DNA from: Blattamonas nauphoetae
Taxonomy: Eukaryota > Preaxostyla > Oxymonadida
Direction: 5' to 3'
Length of the DNA: 64,000 bases
Assembly (NCBI GenBank): GCA_033064195.1
Contig: JARBJD010000249.1
Location: 1 to 64,000, forward strand
How positions within the stretch are numbered: position 1 is the stretch's first letter; every line of letters begins with the position of its first letter. The notes beneath the pieces are model-generated. The model saw nothing but the letters and a program-made list of their open reading frames with translations, made no database searches and was not told the DNA's origin. Below, piece by piece: positions 35,001 through 45,100 of the stretch. A program made the position numbers and the translations under genes.

Positions 35001-35122
35001 TCTTTTGGAGGGTGATTGTTTGAGGTTGGATAGTTTCCGCAATTTAGAGAAAAAGTGTCAAAGATCGCGAATTGAAATGACCAGGGGGACTTTGAGGCAA
35101 TAAACACGACAAATGAAGACAT
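29075..35122 (-). CDS. Giant surface protein with Lys-rich repeat tail instead of a kinase
   Basis: This is one uninterrupted frame of 2015 codons ending TAA, with another in-frame stop soon after. The start at 35122 gives a weakly hydrophobic N-terminus (MSSFVVFIAS), so a signal peptide is possible but not strong. Residues about 60-510 are beta-helix-like (NGGAINLERS, SSFVKCS-type turns). About 510-1290 are beta-sandwich modules as in the pseudokinase paralogues. About 1290-1600 form a second beta-helix-like part starting near RFCGEKTRPCSS. The membrane helix follows MKWWLP at about residue 1636, with the basic stop CRRRKNEKK. The ~350-residue cytoplasmic tail has no kinase-like part. It has about five Lys/Arg clusters (KRKRKKKTR, KKKRKKKTR, then all-Lys runs) separated by Glu/Asp-rich linkers at a spacing of about 38 residues. 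The clusters could bind acidic lipids or act as nuclear signals. Confidence 0.88.
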   Translation of the reverse strand: MSSFVVFIASKSPWSFQFAIFDTFSLNCGNYPTSNNHPPKDEVLLPHGHFHASNFRLLSSTLNLRGNTTTLSPTPGNIESASIFIVENSTISLSMMDLDCIRTGSTFARLSHSSLSCSSCAITSNAATSPFIIERNDGNDDSSLSFIVCSHYSSLHSILLPLVQYSSLSDVSSDTQNHIYPKPAQLFSLIIFTCTSLHLSDTHLIRGTGPLCDLGGHTEARTKNGQFSSLLTSSTLSNVTSCRQSRNDASTAANPSQRIVGCHVSDCSNHLYGTACRDINAGGCLLSHNTSFLRCTTDASVRRTEYFSTRTDLTTSSTDSSFTFDLCTFKSCSGSNTNGGAINLERSGTNLDIEDCSFESCWIYYVGVGGAVYHDVLDEIETKTVVNASSFVKCSTHQNCGGSVEIINSLVVVVSNCAFLDSSAFCHGGALHVNDHGVPRINVVMSNSLFQNCETRYTANSPGGACYFDRVVSVQLDSLCFRKNTAASVGGHDLFFNLIPDVLDANTVTNCVSSSTPNTNRCYPTSYSHLLPDQTITITMSFALEQHDDQATVTLTLHEVVSGTILVFVSNEKGSRPEIAGTAPKIGRLLFVNFFENSSGSAIVSCGEDGLLQPPLTEYEVVTASFFPAQELLIVDAPRFNEKMTEVKVDMEGKLLEGSYTLTLSINSSETNTVTMMVTFASSSGTLNEIVYDAETPTNVKLSFNTIYSVVKMEKNGKSALVKEGLFFDTGPEPERLTAITAGEAESTPASTTTLLNFGSRVLRKAEEYTLTLISTAIPDHPSHERTIKLMTDANGELKTFTSILYPLETDEAAKAGQLDFGVEYKVKGFVVGTTPVLFDEGKTTFTTPPEPARIEVCVDAKLCGDRNSVRVVLSGRALKDGLGRVFATNGTSFWESTSNLDYCSPSECTASFLTGKVEDSSKLGFGEKYSIVSSPSTPSLFVVNENVELSVPNAPIVTTTTTELNVSTHLSFHVLIRGTDLPSSGVFDASLEGVSETIEITFDGGEGRSKWIEVRKSTALQFNKTYTLSSFFRSESGKEDQHVLCNGNKMKTPEGPTLLRVDRVDMEGPEKVTAAIHFVVERMPVGSFQVAVVDITDTTQANIELTVAILDVSDTTTEILESVGEAGKLKYGHSYRIVGMSSSDVDVSIPSPLNIVIPVLSRFESLTVAPNTLGTSILVSFSGSNLTGSYVVTLDSDFSFAIAASSPTHAASSEILLGWSDGLPFSSTFTLSLIASTSSSSSVLLTPSLLLDTPPKPTELILFVNSLSLDSTRFCGEKTRPCSSFDAAWVIVKGIDVKRATLSIIDSASLNAPIEISDQMVVLFSNGGNQRPTLTIPSSVSMGEKKGMVLVESAILTITDVTVVIESTLSSFVFLFSFNSTVFVQLGSFSGLQAVNSPIANDSEEDVHDICSWSSGVLQLENSSTELSSSVISNLPQGAINMKGGSLTMETSAFRGNTPTLSPFPSARRNIHCSENGLIEIGSLSAGDGLETGSAWMSTSDCQLTAQESISRSPFFVPTLSTDSSSKLVKKTASFSVVISGSTLIPCGLTLEVFEVNENKSEGKQTEMDLDLDSTSSFTETEVTLSIALSSLSSLSPSLEWRGRLRFGENLETNESFVIQLNSADRRSEIVLANMKWWLPVVIVAGLVLLGLIVIVCLCYCRRRKNEKKSETSQAEELASQVDLEKMDDVDEDEITDKTEDFIDKAQIEPDCLSDLIGPRLIVTEERLVDGRKKDDDERNGLDGGFEDQEGERGDVKEEEMENEVMERPHKKKKRKKTKTVEGENEDATVPTQSTEEQDRVDEVDPNGSREVKRKRKKKTRMEEAETVEATMAAQQMEDPDRVDGAEDDGNGEVKKKRKKKTRKEEDEQVETTFTSPFMEKQDDTEGHDENGEEKKKRKKKKKKADLEENDHLLIDYDQNADTVKEAHQSQAKEGEGVEGEMDGKKKKKKKKKPKEIVESENMLAQTAEEIEKTTLRDESNSIGISTVADEVEGSKRRKKRKVEMKEAEHDMGG

Positions 35123-35426
35123 TGGAGAAGAAAGAGCATTTCAGGAACAGATCCAACCCATAGAATCGACCTTTTCATCAATGGCTTTCCTTGGTTTCGT
35201 TTGTCCATTCCTTGTGTTCTCTACCTTCATCTCTCTTCATCTTTAACGATGATCTTCTCCTCAGGGAACTTATCCGAGTTTACGCGTTGAATTTGGATAT
35301 CGCGAGTCATCCTCTCAGTCAGACAGAGCAACGGAAAGACGTCTCTCATCAATAACTCATAATTTCACCTTCCACTCTGAAACAATTCCTCGAAATGAGA
35401 TGAATATCAATGATTGGACTATCAAC
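35123..35426. other. Intergenic region between two divergent genes
   Basis: About 300 bp separate the start of the minus-strand surface gene from the first ATG of the + gene. It probably holds both promoters. No motif could be singled out. Confidence 0.4.
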
Positions 35427-36189
35427 ATGTCTGAAGACTCTCAAACCATTGTACAGACCATCCGTCCACCGCGAGACCCACTAGGAGTTCTTTGCTGGAC
35501 AGTGTGTTTGCTTCATTTTAACTCTGATTCAGGATTTGATTGAATGGTTTGTTGAGGGTGTACTGTGTGTGAATCATCTTGATACCAACCAGGTCACAAC
35601 TCCAGCTCTAATTCTGGACAAAATAACCATTGATGATACACCAGCCCTGCGAATTCGTTTGAATATATTTCCCAATTCTTATTTCCGTACAGATTATCAC
35701 AAACAAATGTCTAGTAACCATCACCAATCATCCTTCTCATCCAACATCTCAGTAATCTGCAAACGTTTCTTGGATTTCATCAACGTCATTGAGACCGAGA
35801 GTTGTATCATCAAACTCCCTCCACATCCAGAACACAAGGTTGCCCGCCTTGAATGTGTGTTGTGGGACTTATTCCTTCATTTTTACGAATCTGGTGATAT
35901 CACCATCGTAAACAATTTCCATGTTCGTCACGACAACTTGGATTCGGCTTTTGCTGATAATACTCCATTGATTGTGGTTTTCCTCGCTGAATGCATCTCT
36001 GCAGCAAATGATATTGACAACATCAGATATGATATGGTCACAGAGATCACCACTTTTTTCTTAGCAGGAGTTTCACAAACATGTGCTCTCGGACGTCTCA
36101 GAGTTCGGGATACTTCTGTCCTTCGAGCTGAAAACACCGAATCATCGAAGTTACTTCAAGATATAGTCATGACAGTCAGAAAACTGTAA
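35427..36189 (+). CDS. Hypothetical helical protein, two exons
   Basis: Exon 1 (35427-35486) and exon 2 (35533-36189) join in phase across a 46-nt intron (GTTCTT...TTCAG), giving 238 residues ending TAA. The protein is mostly helical, with segments such as CKRFLDFINVIETESCI and TTFFLAGVSQTCALGRLR. No membrane segment, signal peptide or catalytic motif is visible. An earlier exon cannot be excluded. The downstream 1-kb TA-flanked element starts 87 bp after the stop. I do not recognise the family, although the build resembles helical-repeat proteins elsewhere in the window. Confidence 0.55.
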
Positions 36190-36276
36190 GCTGGACAATA
36201 AATGGATCCAGGAAGAACAACGAGCACTAATGATTGAAGATTCGTCAGGTTTATTGCGAACATGTTGTTGCAAATA

Positions 36277-37287
36277 TAGGGGGTGTACTAATTATGTCCC
36301 CTCAGGTTTTCTACATATGCAGTGAGTGAAGATGGAAAACAAGACCAGACAGTAGCTTACACCGAGCCAGCGGACAGACTAAAGTTCGAATTTCACTTCA
36401 ATATTGCTTTATTCATGAAAAACCGTCATTTTCATGTCTCCTCCTGCTTTGTTTTCACAGATTCACTCCTTGATTGATGAAAATAATGAGAGAACTGGTT
36501 TAATGAGAGGAATACAGCATGAATTCTCGAATTTTGTGTGAATCTCATCATGGTTTGAGAGAACCGGAGGATCCTTGACAATCATGACAGCACAACATGA
36601 CAGATGTCTATCGTCCAATACATTCTGAAAGTGGATGTCAAAACTATGAAAGTTTGTCATTCTTCGACAGAGAGTCAATTCAACTTTGATCTAGTTCGTT
36701 TCCAGAGTGATTCACAGAAGACTTCGATTCTGATATTAATATGTTGAAATTTGAAGAATGAGACGAAATTTCTGGAAAAAGGTGAGACTTCACACGTTTC
36801 CTCAAATGTGACTTTTTTCATTCTTGGTTTGAGTTTTACCGTGTGAAAACAAAAGATTTGCAGAAACTGCGATCAAAGGTCCTTTTCTTCTAATTCATAA
36901 CTTCACCTATTTTTAAAGAAGAAAAAATAGGTGATTCATAAAGTCAAATGAGTTGAACAAACCTACGAGTGAGGTCAGTACGAGATCCACTGTTTCGGCC
37001 AGATCAACGATTCTATCTCACAGATTTGCATGTTTAGAACAAAAAACCAGAAAAAAGGTGATAATCACTCCAATTTGAAGTTAGACACAGTTATAGTCTC
37101 ACATAGAATGAAAAATCTGTGAATCACTTTGAGATTTGTGCGATTTGAGTGAACTAATGAATACGATATTGAAAATCTTTGCTTAAAATATGAATTGGCT
37201 CGGTGTAAGACTCTTGGCAAACAATCTGCTCAATTGACCGGGTCAACAGTGAGAAAACCCGAGGGGACATAATTAGTTCACCCCCTA
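36277..37287. mobile_element. 1011-bp TA-flanked element with inverted ends
   Basis: Inverted ends of about 37 bp start TAGGGGGTGTACTAATTATG on the left and TAGGGGGTGAACTAATTATG on the complement of the right. TA lies outside both (36275-36276 and 37288-37289). The interior is AT-rich without a long frame, so the element is non-autonomous or decayed, of Tc1/mariner type by its target. Its right end is about 105 bp before the ATG of the next gene, so it may carry or displace that promoter. Confidence 0.8.
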
Positions 37288-37391
37288 TATGTTTTCACTC
37301 ATCTCCTCTCCAGACTGATCTGTCATTCCTCAATCTTCCCCTCTTCCGCCCTTCTCTCATCTCCATCCGAACAAGATTCCAAATTCGAGCA

Positions 37392-39865
37392 ATGAATGCT
37401 CACACCAACCATCATCGCAATGTCGAGACTCGACTCTCATCACCTTCGACTGAAATCACGCCTTCATCGATCTCTCCCTCCTCCGACCCAATACACACTT
37501 TTCAGGATCTCCCGTTTCCATTCAAACGCAAATACAGTTTTTCCGACACATCAACCAATGACTCTTCGTCAACCGTCACAACAGAAACAGACCTTCCTCC
37601 ATCCATCGAGAGTGTTTCTTCTGATGTTTCCTGCACTGGGAAGTCTCTTTCTGATCACTCTTCCAGACCATCTCTGGCTAACTCAATCCAACTCTCCTCG
37701 TCCAACTCAACAAATCTCCAATGTACACCGTCAGCCATTTCACTCTCCCACACTTCCGAACCATCACTCGCTAGTTCAGTCCAACACTCCATCTCCATCG
37801 CAACAAATCTCCAATCCACACCGTCTGAGGCTTCCCTCTCCCACTCTTCCTTCATCCACCAGGCAACACTGAACATCATCACCACGATCCACACAATCCT
37901 CTCCGCTCCATCACAAATCTCGTCATTCCCCCAATTTCGATTGTCATCAACTTTCGAATTGGACTTGTTGAGGTTTGGCCAACAACATTTCGATGAATGT
38001 AGCCCTGACCTCGACTTGACCGAAACCTTCTCGCCTGATCTTTTCGACGAAGAAGATGATTTCGTTCTCGTCACAACACTCTGGAGATGCGAAGCTGTCC
38101 TCACGGAAACGAACTCTTCGTCGTGCATTCTTCACCAGGCTGAATTCATCCCCAAACTCGTCTCAGCTCTTCACAGCGACAACTCATTGATCCGCGATCG
38201 TTCGGGGGCACTCTTTGGGTCTCTCGTTCTTCTTGTCGATTGTCCAGACCCACTCTCTCCTCCTTATTCTTCTCTTCGCGATGCTTTTCGGGAAGGAACG
38301 GAAACTGAACAATCTGCACTTCTTCAGTTGTGGATATTGTGGATGCACAAAGAATCACGGAAGACATCACATGATCGAAAGATGAAGGAAAGTGATTTCG
38401 ATTTTGACGGATTTCTCTCCGTCCATTTGAGCAACTGCAGATACTTCATTGTCTTCCTTCGATTTGTGATGTGCCTCATCAATGCAGATCTCAACAAGAC
38501 TTCGTCGTGGATGGAAATGTCGTTGGATTGGAGAATCAATTTTCTGCTCCGATTCCACAAGTCCAATGACTTGATGTCTGCGATAGCTGTGCCTGATGTG
38601 TGTTATTATGCGTGCATGCTCTCACATTTCCATGGTATTCCCTTCCCAACAGCGTTACTCGACTTCATCGAGAACACCACCGACTTCCCAGAGTTTTCAG
38701 TCTTCAGAGGCCTTCATCCAACTGTCTTTCTGAGTCACACTTCCCTCCCTCATTCCTCCAGACGATCTCACGTTCCTTACGATATTCTATTCGAGAGGCA
38801 TCTTCGATTGGATTCATCGGATTTAGTCATCTGTCGACGCCTCGTTCATTCGATCAAGTCAAAATGGATTCTGAACACTCCTCTTATTGGCATCCACTCA
38901 CTCCTACTTCGAGGTTTCCATCTCGATTTCTCTGACGATGAGAAACGCGAACTGGGCGCATCGATTATTATGGCCTTCCACACATCCCAATATCCTCGAC
39001 AACCAGGAATCGATATCTTCTTTGCTCTCTTTTCCGATTTCCCTCCTCCTCTGGTCATCCCATCGATCGTCATGTCGATCAACACGACACTCAAAGTCAC
39101 TTCATTCATGACAGAATTCTTGATCATTCTTCAATCTCTCCTTCTCCACACTGCTCCATTCGGTGATTGCGTATCTTTGTCCAAAATTCTCCCGGCCATC
39201 GTTCCTCTCCTTCCGTTCTCCAAAATAGACAAGAACATCGAAATCAGCTTCGCACGCACAATTTTCGTTCTGAGCTGGTTGAACCTTCCGCCACACTTCG
39301 ATTTACCGCTCCTGTCACTCAACCCATCCCACTCCACTCACTCAGAGATCCTCTCCACCTTCACCAAGAATTCACGCCAAGTCATGTTTGATGAAGTATC
39401 CCCAGAGAACAACGTTTTCGAAGTCATTTGGGACTTCTTCTCACTCATAGAAAGAAGCCGGACGCCTTCGCGTGCTTTTCTTGCTCACTCAGATCATCCA
39501 AAGCCTTCACCGAGAAGTATGTATTTTGACATCCTTCCAAGTCTCATCATGTGTGTTTTTTTCGTGTTCACATGTTCAGAATGTCTGTGCCTGCTCACAC
39601 ATCCATCCTTTTGGAGATGCTTCATCGATTCGTTGTGGTATCTCCACACTCATTTCGACTGAAACTGATTTCGAGAAGAGTGATCGATCGAATAGTACTC
39701 GCTGTCTCGATTTCGTCGTTTCTGGAGGACTACGAAATCGGGATTGCTGTGATTGGAATTCTCCTCAACACAATCCGAAGAGACCATCTGAAACGGAGTG
39801 TGAGAGACTTCGATGTCTATGAAGGTCTAAATGCCCATTCGAGAAGCCCCTCCTACTCGCGGTAA
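37392..39865 (+). CDS. Hypothetical helical protein with Ser-rich N-terminus
   Basis: The frame from ATG 37392 runs to 39662. A short intron near the end (acceptor TTCAG at 39579) probably switches to the frame ending at 39865. A donor at 39521 (GTATTT, 59-nt intron) gives 804 residues and a sensible hydrophobic helix tail (VLAVSISSFLEDYEIGIAV). The stronger-looking donor GTATGT at 39517 keeps the original frame and stops at 39662. Residues 1-150 are Ser/Thr-rich and contain two ~34-residue repeats around CTPSAISLSHTSEPSLA and STPSEASLSHSS. The rest is helical, armadillo/HEAT-like (LLQLWILWMHKESRK, SFMTEFLIILQSLLLHTAP). There is no membrane or enzyme motif. Function unknown. Confidence 0.65.
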
Positions 39866-40037
39866 AGTCGAACTCCCTGTTCTGGCCCATCTTTGTCATA
39901 GCAAATCTGGGACTCTCATCAATGGCATTCGAACATCGAATTCAAAATGGCCTGTCATGGAAGCTTCGCCCGATTACACATCTCAGCGGAAACTGCAAGT
40001 TGGTTTCGCTGGAAGTATCAAATTGTTGGCGGGTTAA

Positions 40038-41323
40038 AACACAATCCACTTCGAAGGGAGTGCCAGTCTCACTCTGAATGTCTCGTTCGCAAACAATCCA
40101 GCCGACCAGCCAGTGCTGATGGACTCTGTTGGATTGTCTCTTGCCATTCATCACTTCCCGACGCGATTTGTCATCAAAGTGAAGAAGAAGAGTGGAGAAG
40201 ATGGAGAGTGCCGTGGAGGTTACAACAGTTGTGGATCGTTTGATGTTGCGTTTGACACAGCGACGAAGATGGGATTGAAACCAAAAACACTGAACCTTAT
40301 CACTCCCGATTCCATGAGCAGTTCAGCAGTGGAGTGATCAAATACGAACCATCCTCCACAGCGAACTCGGAGATCGGTAACGCACACAGCGATCTGTGTT
40401 CGTGGTCGACAGGAACGATTGAGCTTGTGAACTCGACAGCTGTGTTGAAATCGTGCAGTCTGACGAACCTGGCGCAAGGAGCAATCATCCAAAGAGGAGG
40501 GAATGTGACACTTCGAGATGTGTATTTCCTGTCGAATGGACCGACGAACCGTGACTTCCCATCAGCTCGTCGAAACGTGATGTGCAGTTCAGATGGGACG
40601 CTGTTTGTTGGAGGCCTGACTGGGGATGGCAGAAGCCATGAATTCCCTGGATCTGGAATCTCTGGTGATGGATGCTCTGTGTCTGGAACGGCGACGACGA
40701 TGTCGATTCCAGACCTAGACACCTCCCAATCAAAAATCACTCAATACATGAAAACCAGGAAATTCGAACTGGATCTGATTGGAAGTGGATTCCTTCCGTG
40801 TGGACTGAAACTGGAAGTGTTCACATCGTTTGAGGATGGGAACTCGGAAGAATCGTCGATTCTGGTTGTTGACACAAACACAGCGTCGTTATTCACTGAA
40901 ACTCGAATTGAGTTCATTGTGACACCACATGACGTTGCGAATCTTTCGACGAAATCAGAATGGAAAGTGCGTCTTCTGAAGGGGGACAGCTTGATTGCCT
41001 CTCAATCGCTTGTTCTGCGAGAGGCACCGCGAAGCATGCTGTGGCTGATTCCTGTGATTGTTGTTGTGGTTGTTGTGATTGTTGGAGTGATTGTTGCTCT
41101 TCTTCTGATTTGGAGATGTCGCTCGAAGACACCAGCGGAAAAGAATGATGCGAAGATCGAAAATGCAGACGACACCACGACTACCAAGATGAAAGACGCA
41201 GATTGTGATAAAGCTGAAACTGAAAGTGCAGTCGAACCAGCAATCAATGTCTCAGACTTGCCATCAGGATCGGATGGAGAAAAGACGAAGAAAGCGGAGA
41301 GCTCGCCTGAACGGAAGATTTGA
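40038..41323 (+). pseudogene. 5'-truncated surface gene with membrane segment and short tail
   Basis: The C-terminal part of a surface-family member is present. 40038-40337 encodes beta-sandwich sequence and a CGSFDVAFD stretch, matching the PCSSIEDGW region of the paralogues. 40334-41323 continues in another frame with beta-helix-like sequence (NLAQGAIIQRGGNVTLRD), a membrane helix after MLWLIP (about 41038-41115) and a ~75-residue acidic/Lys-rich tail without kinase or repeats. About 80 residues found in the paralogues are missing between the two frames, and everything upstream is absent; the preceding gene's 3' end abuts. I read it as a truncated pseudogene. The 3' frame alone would encode 329 residues with no signal peptide. 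Confidence 0.65.
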
Positions 41324-42170
41324 GAGTGAGAAGAGGAGGAGTGAAGTGTATTCACGCAACTTGTTCTTTTTTCGTGACATCTGCTTTCTCCCCTCTTCTG
41401 ACCATTCACTCATCTTTTCAAGTTTCTATCTTAGACTTATCTTTCTCTCTGTTTATTGACCATTAGTTCGTGATTTTCCTCTGAAAAGGGGAGTTTGAAA
41501 GTTAGACTACCCGTCACGGCGACATGATCCGGCTGTAATTGTTGTTTTTTAACAGAACAAGAGAGAGTTGAGAGTTCGTTTTACACACACTTCAACTACC
41601 TTGAGTTATACATCTCTGTGATTTTTTTGGATGAAAAGCACGAGAAGGACATTCTAATAAAAAGTATGATGTGTGACGTGTTGTGACGGATACAGCGATG
41701 ACAGCACCTCGCTTGTTGGCTCAACCAAACAGCAAACAAATCGCACAAACAAAACACAAAAAGACTGACAACGAACAAGAAGGAACCAAAACTTTAAATT
41801 GGCGATGGAAGAAATATATGGAGAGAGGTGGGTGGAGTGATTGGACGAAACAAGAACAGCTCCCCAACCAGAGTGAGGAGAGTGTGTGAGATGAGAGAGA
41901 TGACAGCTTCGAAGAAAGAAAGACAATCATCCAAAAGAAGAACCACACAACACAGCTCTAATCACCTGCCAGGTGGAGGACGTTCATTGTGTGGTGTTCA
42001 TAGTGATTGGATGATTGTGAGAGAAAGACAAAAGAAGAAGTAAATGAAGAAGAAAAGGAAGAAGAAAAGGAAGAAGAAAAGGAAGAAGAAAAGGAAGAAG
42101 AAAAGGAAGAAGTTGGTGGAATGATGAGAAAAGAAGAAGTGATCATGAGAAAGAACGAAAAGAAGATGAA
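41324..42170. other. Intergenic region with the shared 3'-flank block of the surface gene
   Basis: About 41660-41960 corresponds, as reverse complement, to 21500-21760 downstream of the other pseudokinase gene. On the + strand the best part (41683-41790) could encode TDTAMTAPR...AQTKHKKTDNEQE. No complete gene can be drawn. Confidence 0.5.
42049..42108 (+). repeat. 12-bp tandem repeat, five copies
   Basis: GAAGAAAAGGAA is repeated five times with no visible change, preceded and followed by similar purine-rich sequence. It lies about 65 bp beyond the stop of the minus-strand surface gene, probably in its 3' untranslated region. Confidence 0.9.
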
Positions 42171-45100
42171 TCAGGAGCGGACGTCGAGTGTATCTCTCAC
42201 TTTCGCAACACGCGATGGTTGTTCAGGTGGCTTCGACTCTGGCCCACCCAATCCATGAAGCACGTCTTTCAGGCTCGGACGCTCTTTCGGATCGAACGAA
42301 AGGCATTTCGAGATCAACTCACGAATCAATGTGTCTAACACCAGTTTCAGGTTCGGCTGAATTCCTCCCTCGTTCTGACGACCTGCATTCGCTTCGTCCA
42401 TCTCTTTCCAAGGCACTTCTCCTGTCCACACCTCCCACAGAACCAATCCCAAGCTGAACACCAACGCTGACTCAACATCAATCTTCTCAACATTCGACCG
42501 ACTCGCTTCTGGTGCTCTCCATCGCTGGCCCTCAACTGTCCCGCTCTTCACAGCTGAGAGCCTTCCCCCGAAAAAAGACTTGTTCTGGTCTCCAAGAATC
42601 GTCATCTCTTGTTGTTCTTGATTCTGTGTTACTTGATTTCTTTCAGGTGGTTCTTCAGGAATCGGTGCCAATCGAAGTTGAACCACATTCTTGTTCACAA
42701 GAACCCAGTGAGGAGAGAATCGAGTTGTGATGGGACTCGTCGGGTGTTCTGCCAAAATTCGGATCAGTCCTTTCGTCATCGAACGACTCAACGCTTTCTT
42801 CTCAATCTCTCGCTTCTTCTCTGGTCGGTGCAGACAATCGAACAGCGTTTCTGCCTTCATCCAATCCACAACTCCCACTTCTCCCGACTCTCCCAGTACT
42901 TCCAAAAGAACATGTGTTTCAATTGGAATTAAGGTTGCTGTTGCATCGGGTTGGTTCATTTTAGGAGTGACTGTTTGTTGTGACTTGATCAGATAATCAA
43001 CACTGTTCCCACAAACCGTTTCTTCCATCTTCTGTTCCAGTTCCATCCCAGTCGCCTCTTCATCGTTCATCTCCTGAATTGTGAGTCGTTGTCCAGTGTT
43101 CTGCTTCGTCTGCTTTCGGCGATGCCAGAAGATGACCACAACAATCACGATGAGAAGGAGCAGGCACACGACAGAGACGAGGATAGGAATCCACCATTTC
43201 ATGTTCTCGTTCACTGATTGTGCTGCTCGATCCACCGAATTCTTCTGAATCAAAACCGATGTCGTCGTCTCGTTCTGTCCAAACACAACACGACCACGCC
43301 ATTCCAGACCTTTCTCAAATTCAGACATCCACGACACAGGCAGACTCATCTCGATCTCAGTTTCGTTGAACGATTTCGATGAGTCGACAGAAAGTCCAAT
43401 CCGAACCATCTTTCCCTCACTCCCATCTTTCTTCTTCTCAAACACTTCCAAAAACAGTGAGCAAGGAATCAGTGTTGTGCCTTTGATTGTCAAATCGAAA
43501 ACTTGTGATGTCTTGTTCAGCGTGCTCGTCGACGACGAAGAGAGTGTTGGGATGAAGAACGGAGCATTCGCGTTCACATCCTCCCCACTCAACGAACAAT
43601 CTTCGTTTGACAACCATAAATGAGGATGATCGACTTTCCCATCTCCTCCACTCAGACTTCCAATCTTCAACTGTCCTTCTCCTGAACAGTGAATGTTGTG
43701 GCGAAGAGATGGGAACGAAGACGATTGTGGATTGTTGTCGTGGAATGCACTCGTTTCGATTTTCAAGCTTCCTCCTTCCATGTTGATCGCTCCAAATGAC
43801 AACTCAGAGAACGTCGAAGATGTGATTGTTGTTGTTGCTTGTTCAAGAACAATTGCTCCTCCACTCCACAAACACAATGACGAATCAGAATTCGAGGGTG
43901 TGGATGACGTGGATGTGAGTGAGCACGTTTCGATCATCAGATGACCTGCTACTATTCGAATGAAGATCAGCGAAGGCGAGTCGGACAGAACAACATCAAC
44001 TTGATGAATCCAAAGCCGACCTCCAACAACTTCAACCATTCCCTCTCCCTCCATTTCTGACAGCAGCGACGAAGAAGCAGACACAAACAGTTCAGGTTTC
44101 GTCGACGGTCCTGATGAGATCACAACTTCATGATCACGCTCCATTCGCGCCTGCTCTCTCTGCGTCGTGTTGTGAACAATCGACAACGACAACGATGAAA
44201 TCCCAATCCCTTCCACAATCTTCCATCCATCCTCAATCCAACTGCATGGTCGCTTTCGATCCCCACAGAACAACGTCGAATCTGATGTCGATCCACGATC
44301 CACGAAAATCACAACATCATCGGGGAGAGAGCCTGTCGAGTTGGAGACAGCAGGATCGAATAAGGTCATGCCATCATCTGGATCTGTCGCTTCAATCGAT
44401 GTGATAGTGTATTGCTTGTTGTGTTGGAGAGTTGTTGGCCATCCAATGAGCATTTCTGTTGATTGTGCTGCGGTTTCTGATGTGATTGTCGCGATGAAGG
44501 AGAGCGAGTCGTTCAGAGTGACATTCAGCGACTTTCCAACAATCAGATCTGTTCCAGTCAGCTTCACAAAACAGCCAGTGTGGAGAGTGTTTGAGAAGAC
44601 GAAATCCATCTGTGTGACCATCGGAGGGAAAGGAACAACGACGGTGATTCCATCTTCCACATGAAAACCACTCGATTCTGTCCAGCTTCCTTTCAGCGTG
44701 TATGTTTCTCCAGAACTCAGGTGTTTCGATGTTTCGACTTCTCCAACTGCGAATTCTGCTGTGCATTGTGTGTCGTCCACAATGTTCACATCCAACAACG
44801 ATTCCCAATTTGAGATTCCATTCGTCAGACTCACCTTTCCTGTTCGAGAAACGAATGCTCGACCTTCCAGCAACACAATCACCTTTGTTCGATCTTTGGT
44901 CAGCTCTCTCTTTTCCATTCTCACAATTCGAGGCGGTTCAGGCGGAACAGAGAACGTCACATCCTGATCCACAACACAAACTGATCCTGAAACTTCCAAT
45001 CGAGTGATCACGTATTTCGTCCCTAACGAGAGCAGAGGATTGGCTGTCCCAATGATCACCACAGAGAGCGAATGCGTCGTCGATGAAGAATCACCAGACA

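Noticed and set aside
36190-37391. Protein gene inside the 1011-bp element
   Set aside because: Stops are frequent in all frames; only the inverted ends are structured.
42007-42258. Glu/Lys-rich frame over the 12-bp repeat
   Set aside because: It is low complexity, overlaps the end of a real gene on the other strand, and is best seen as a simple repeat.
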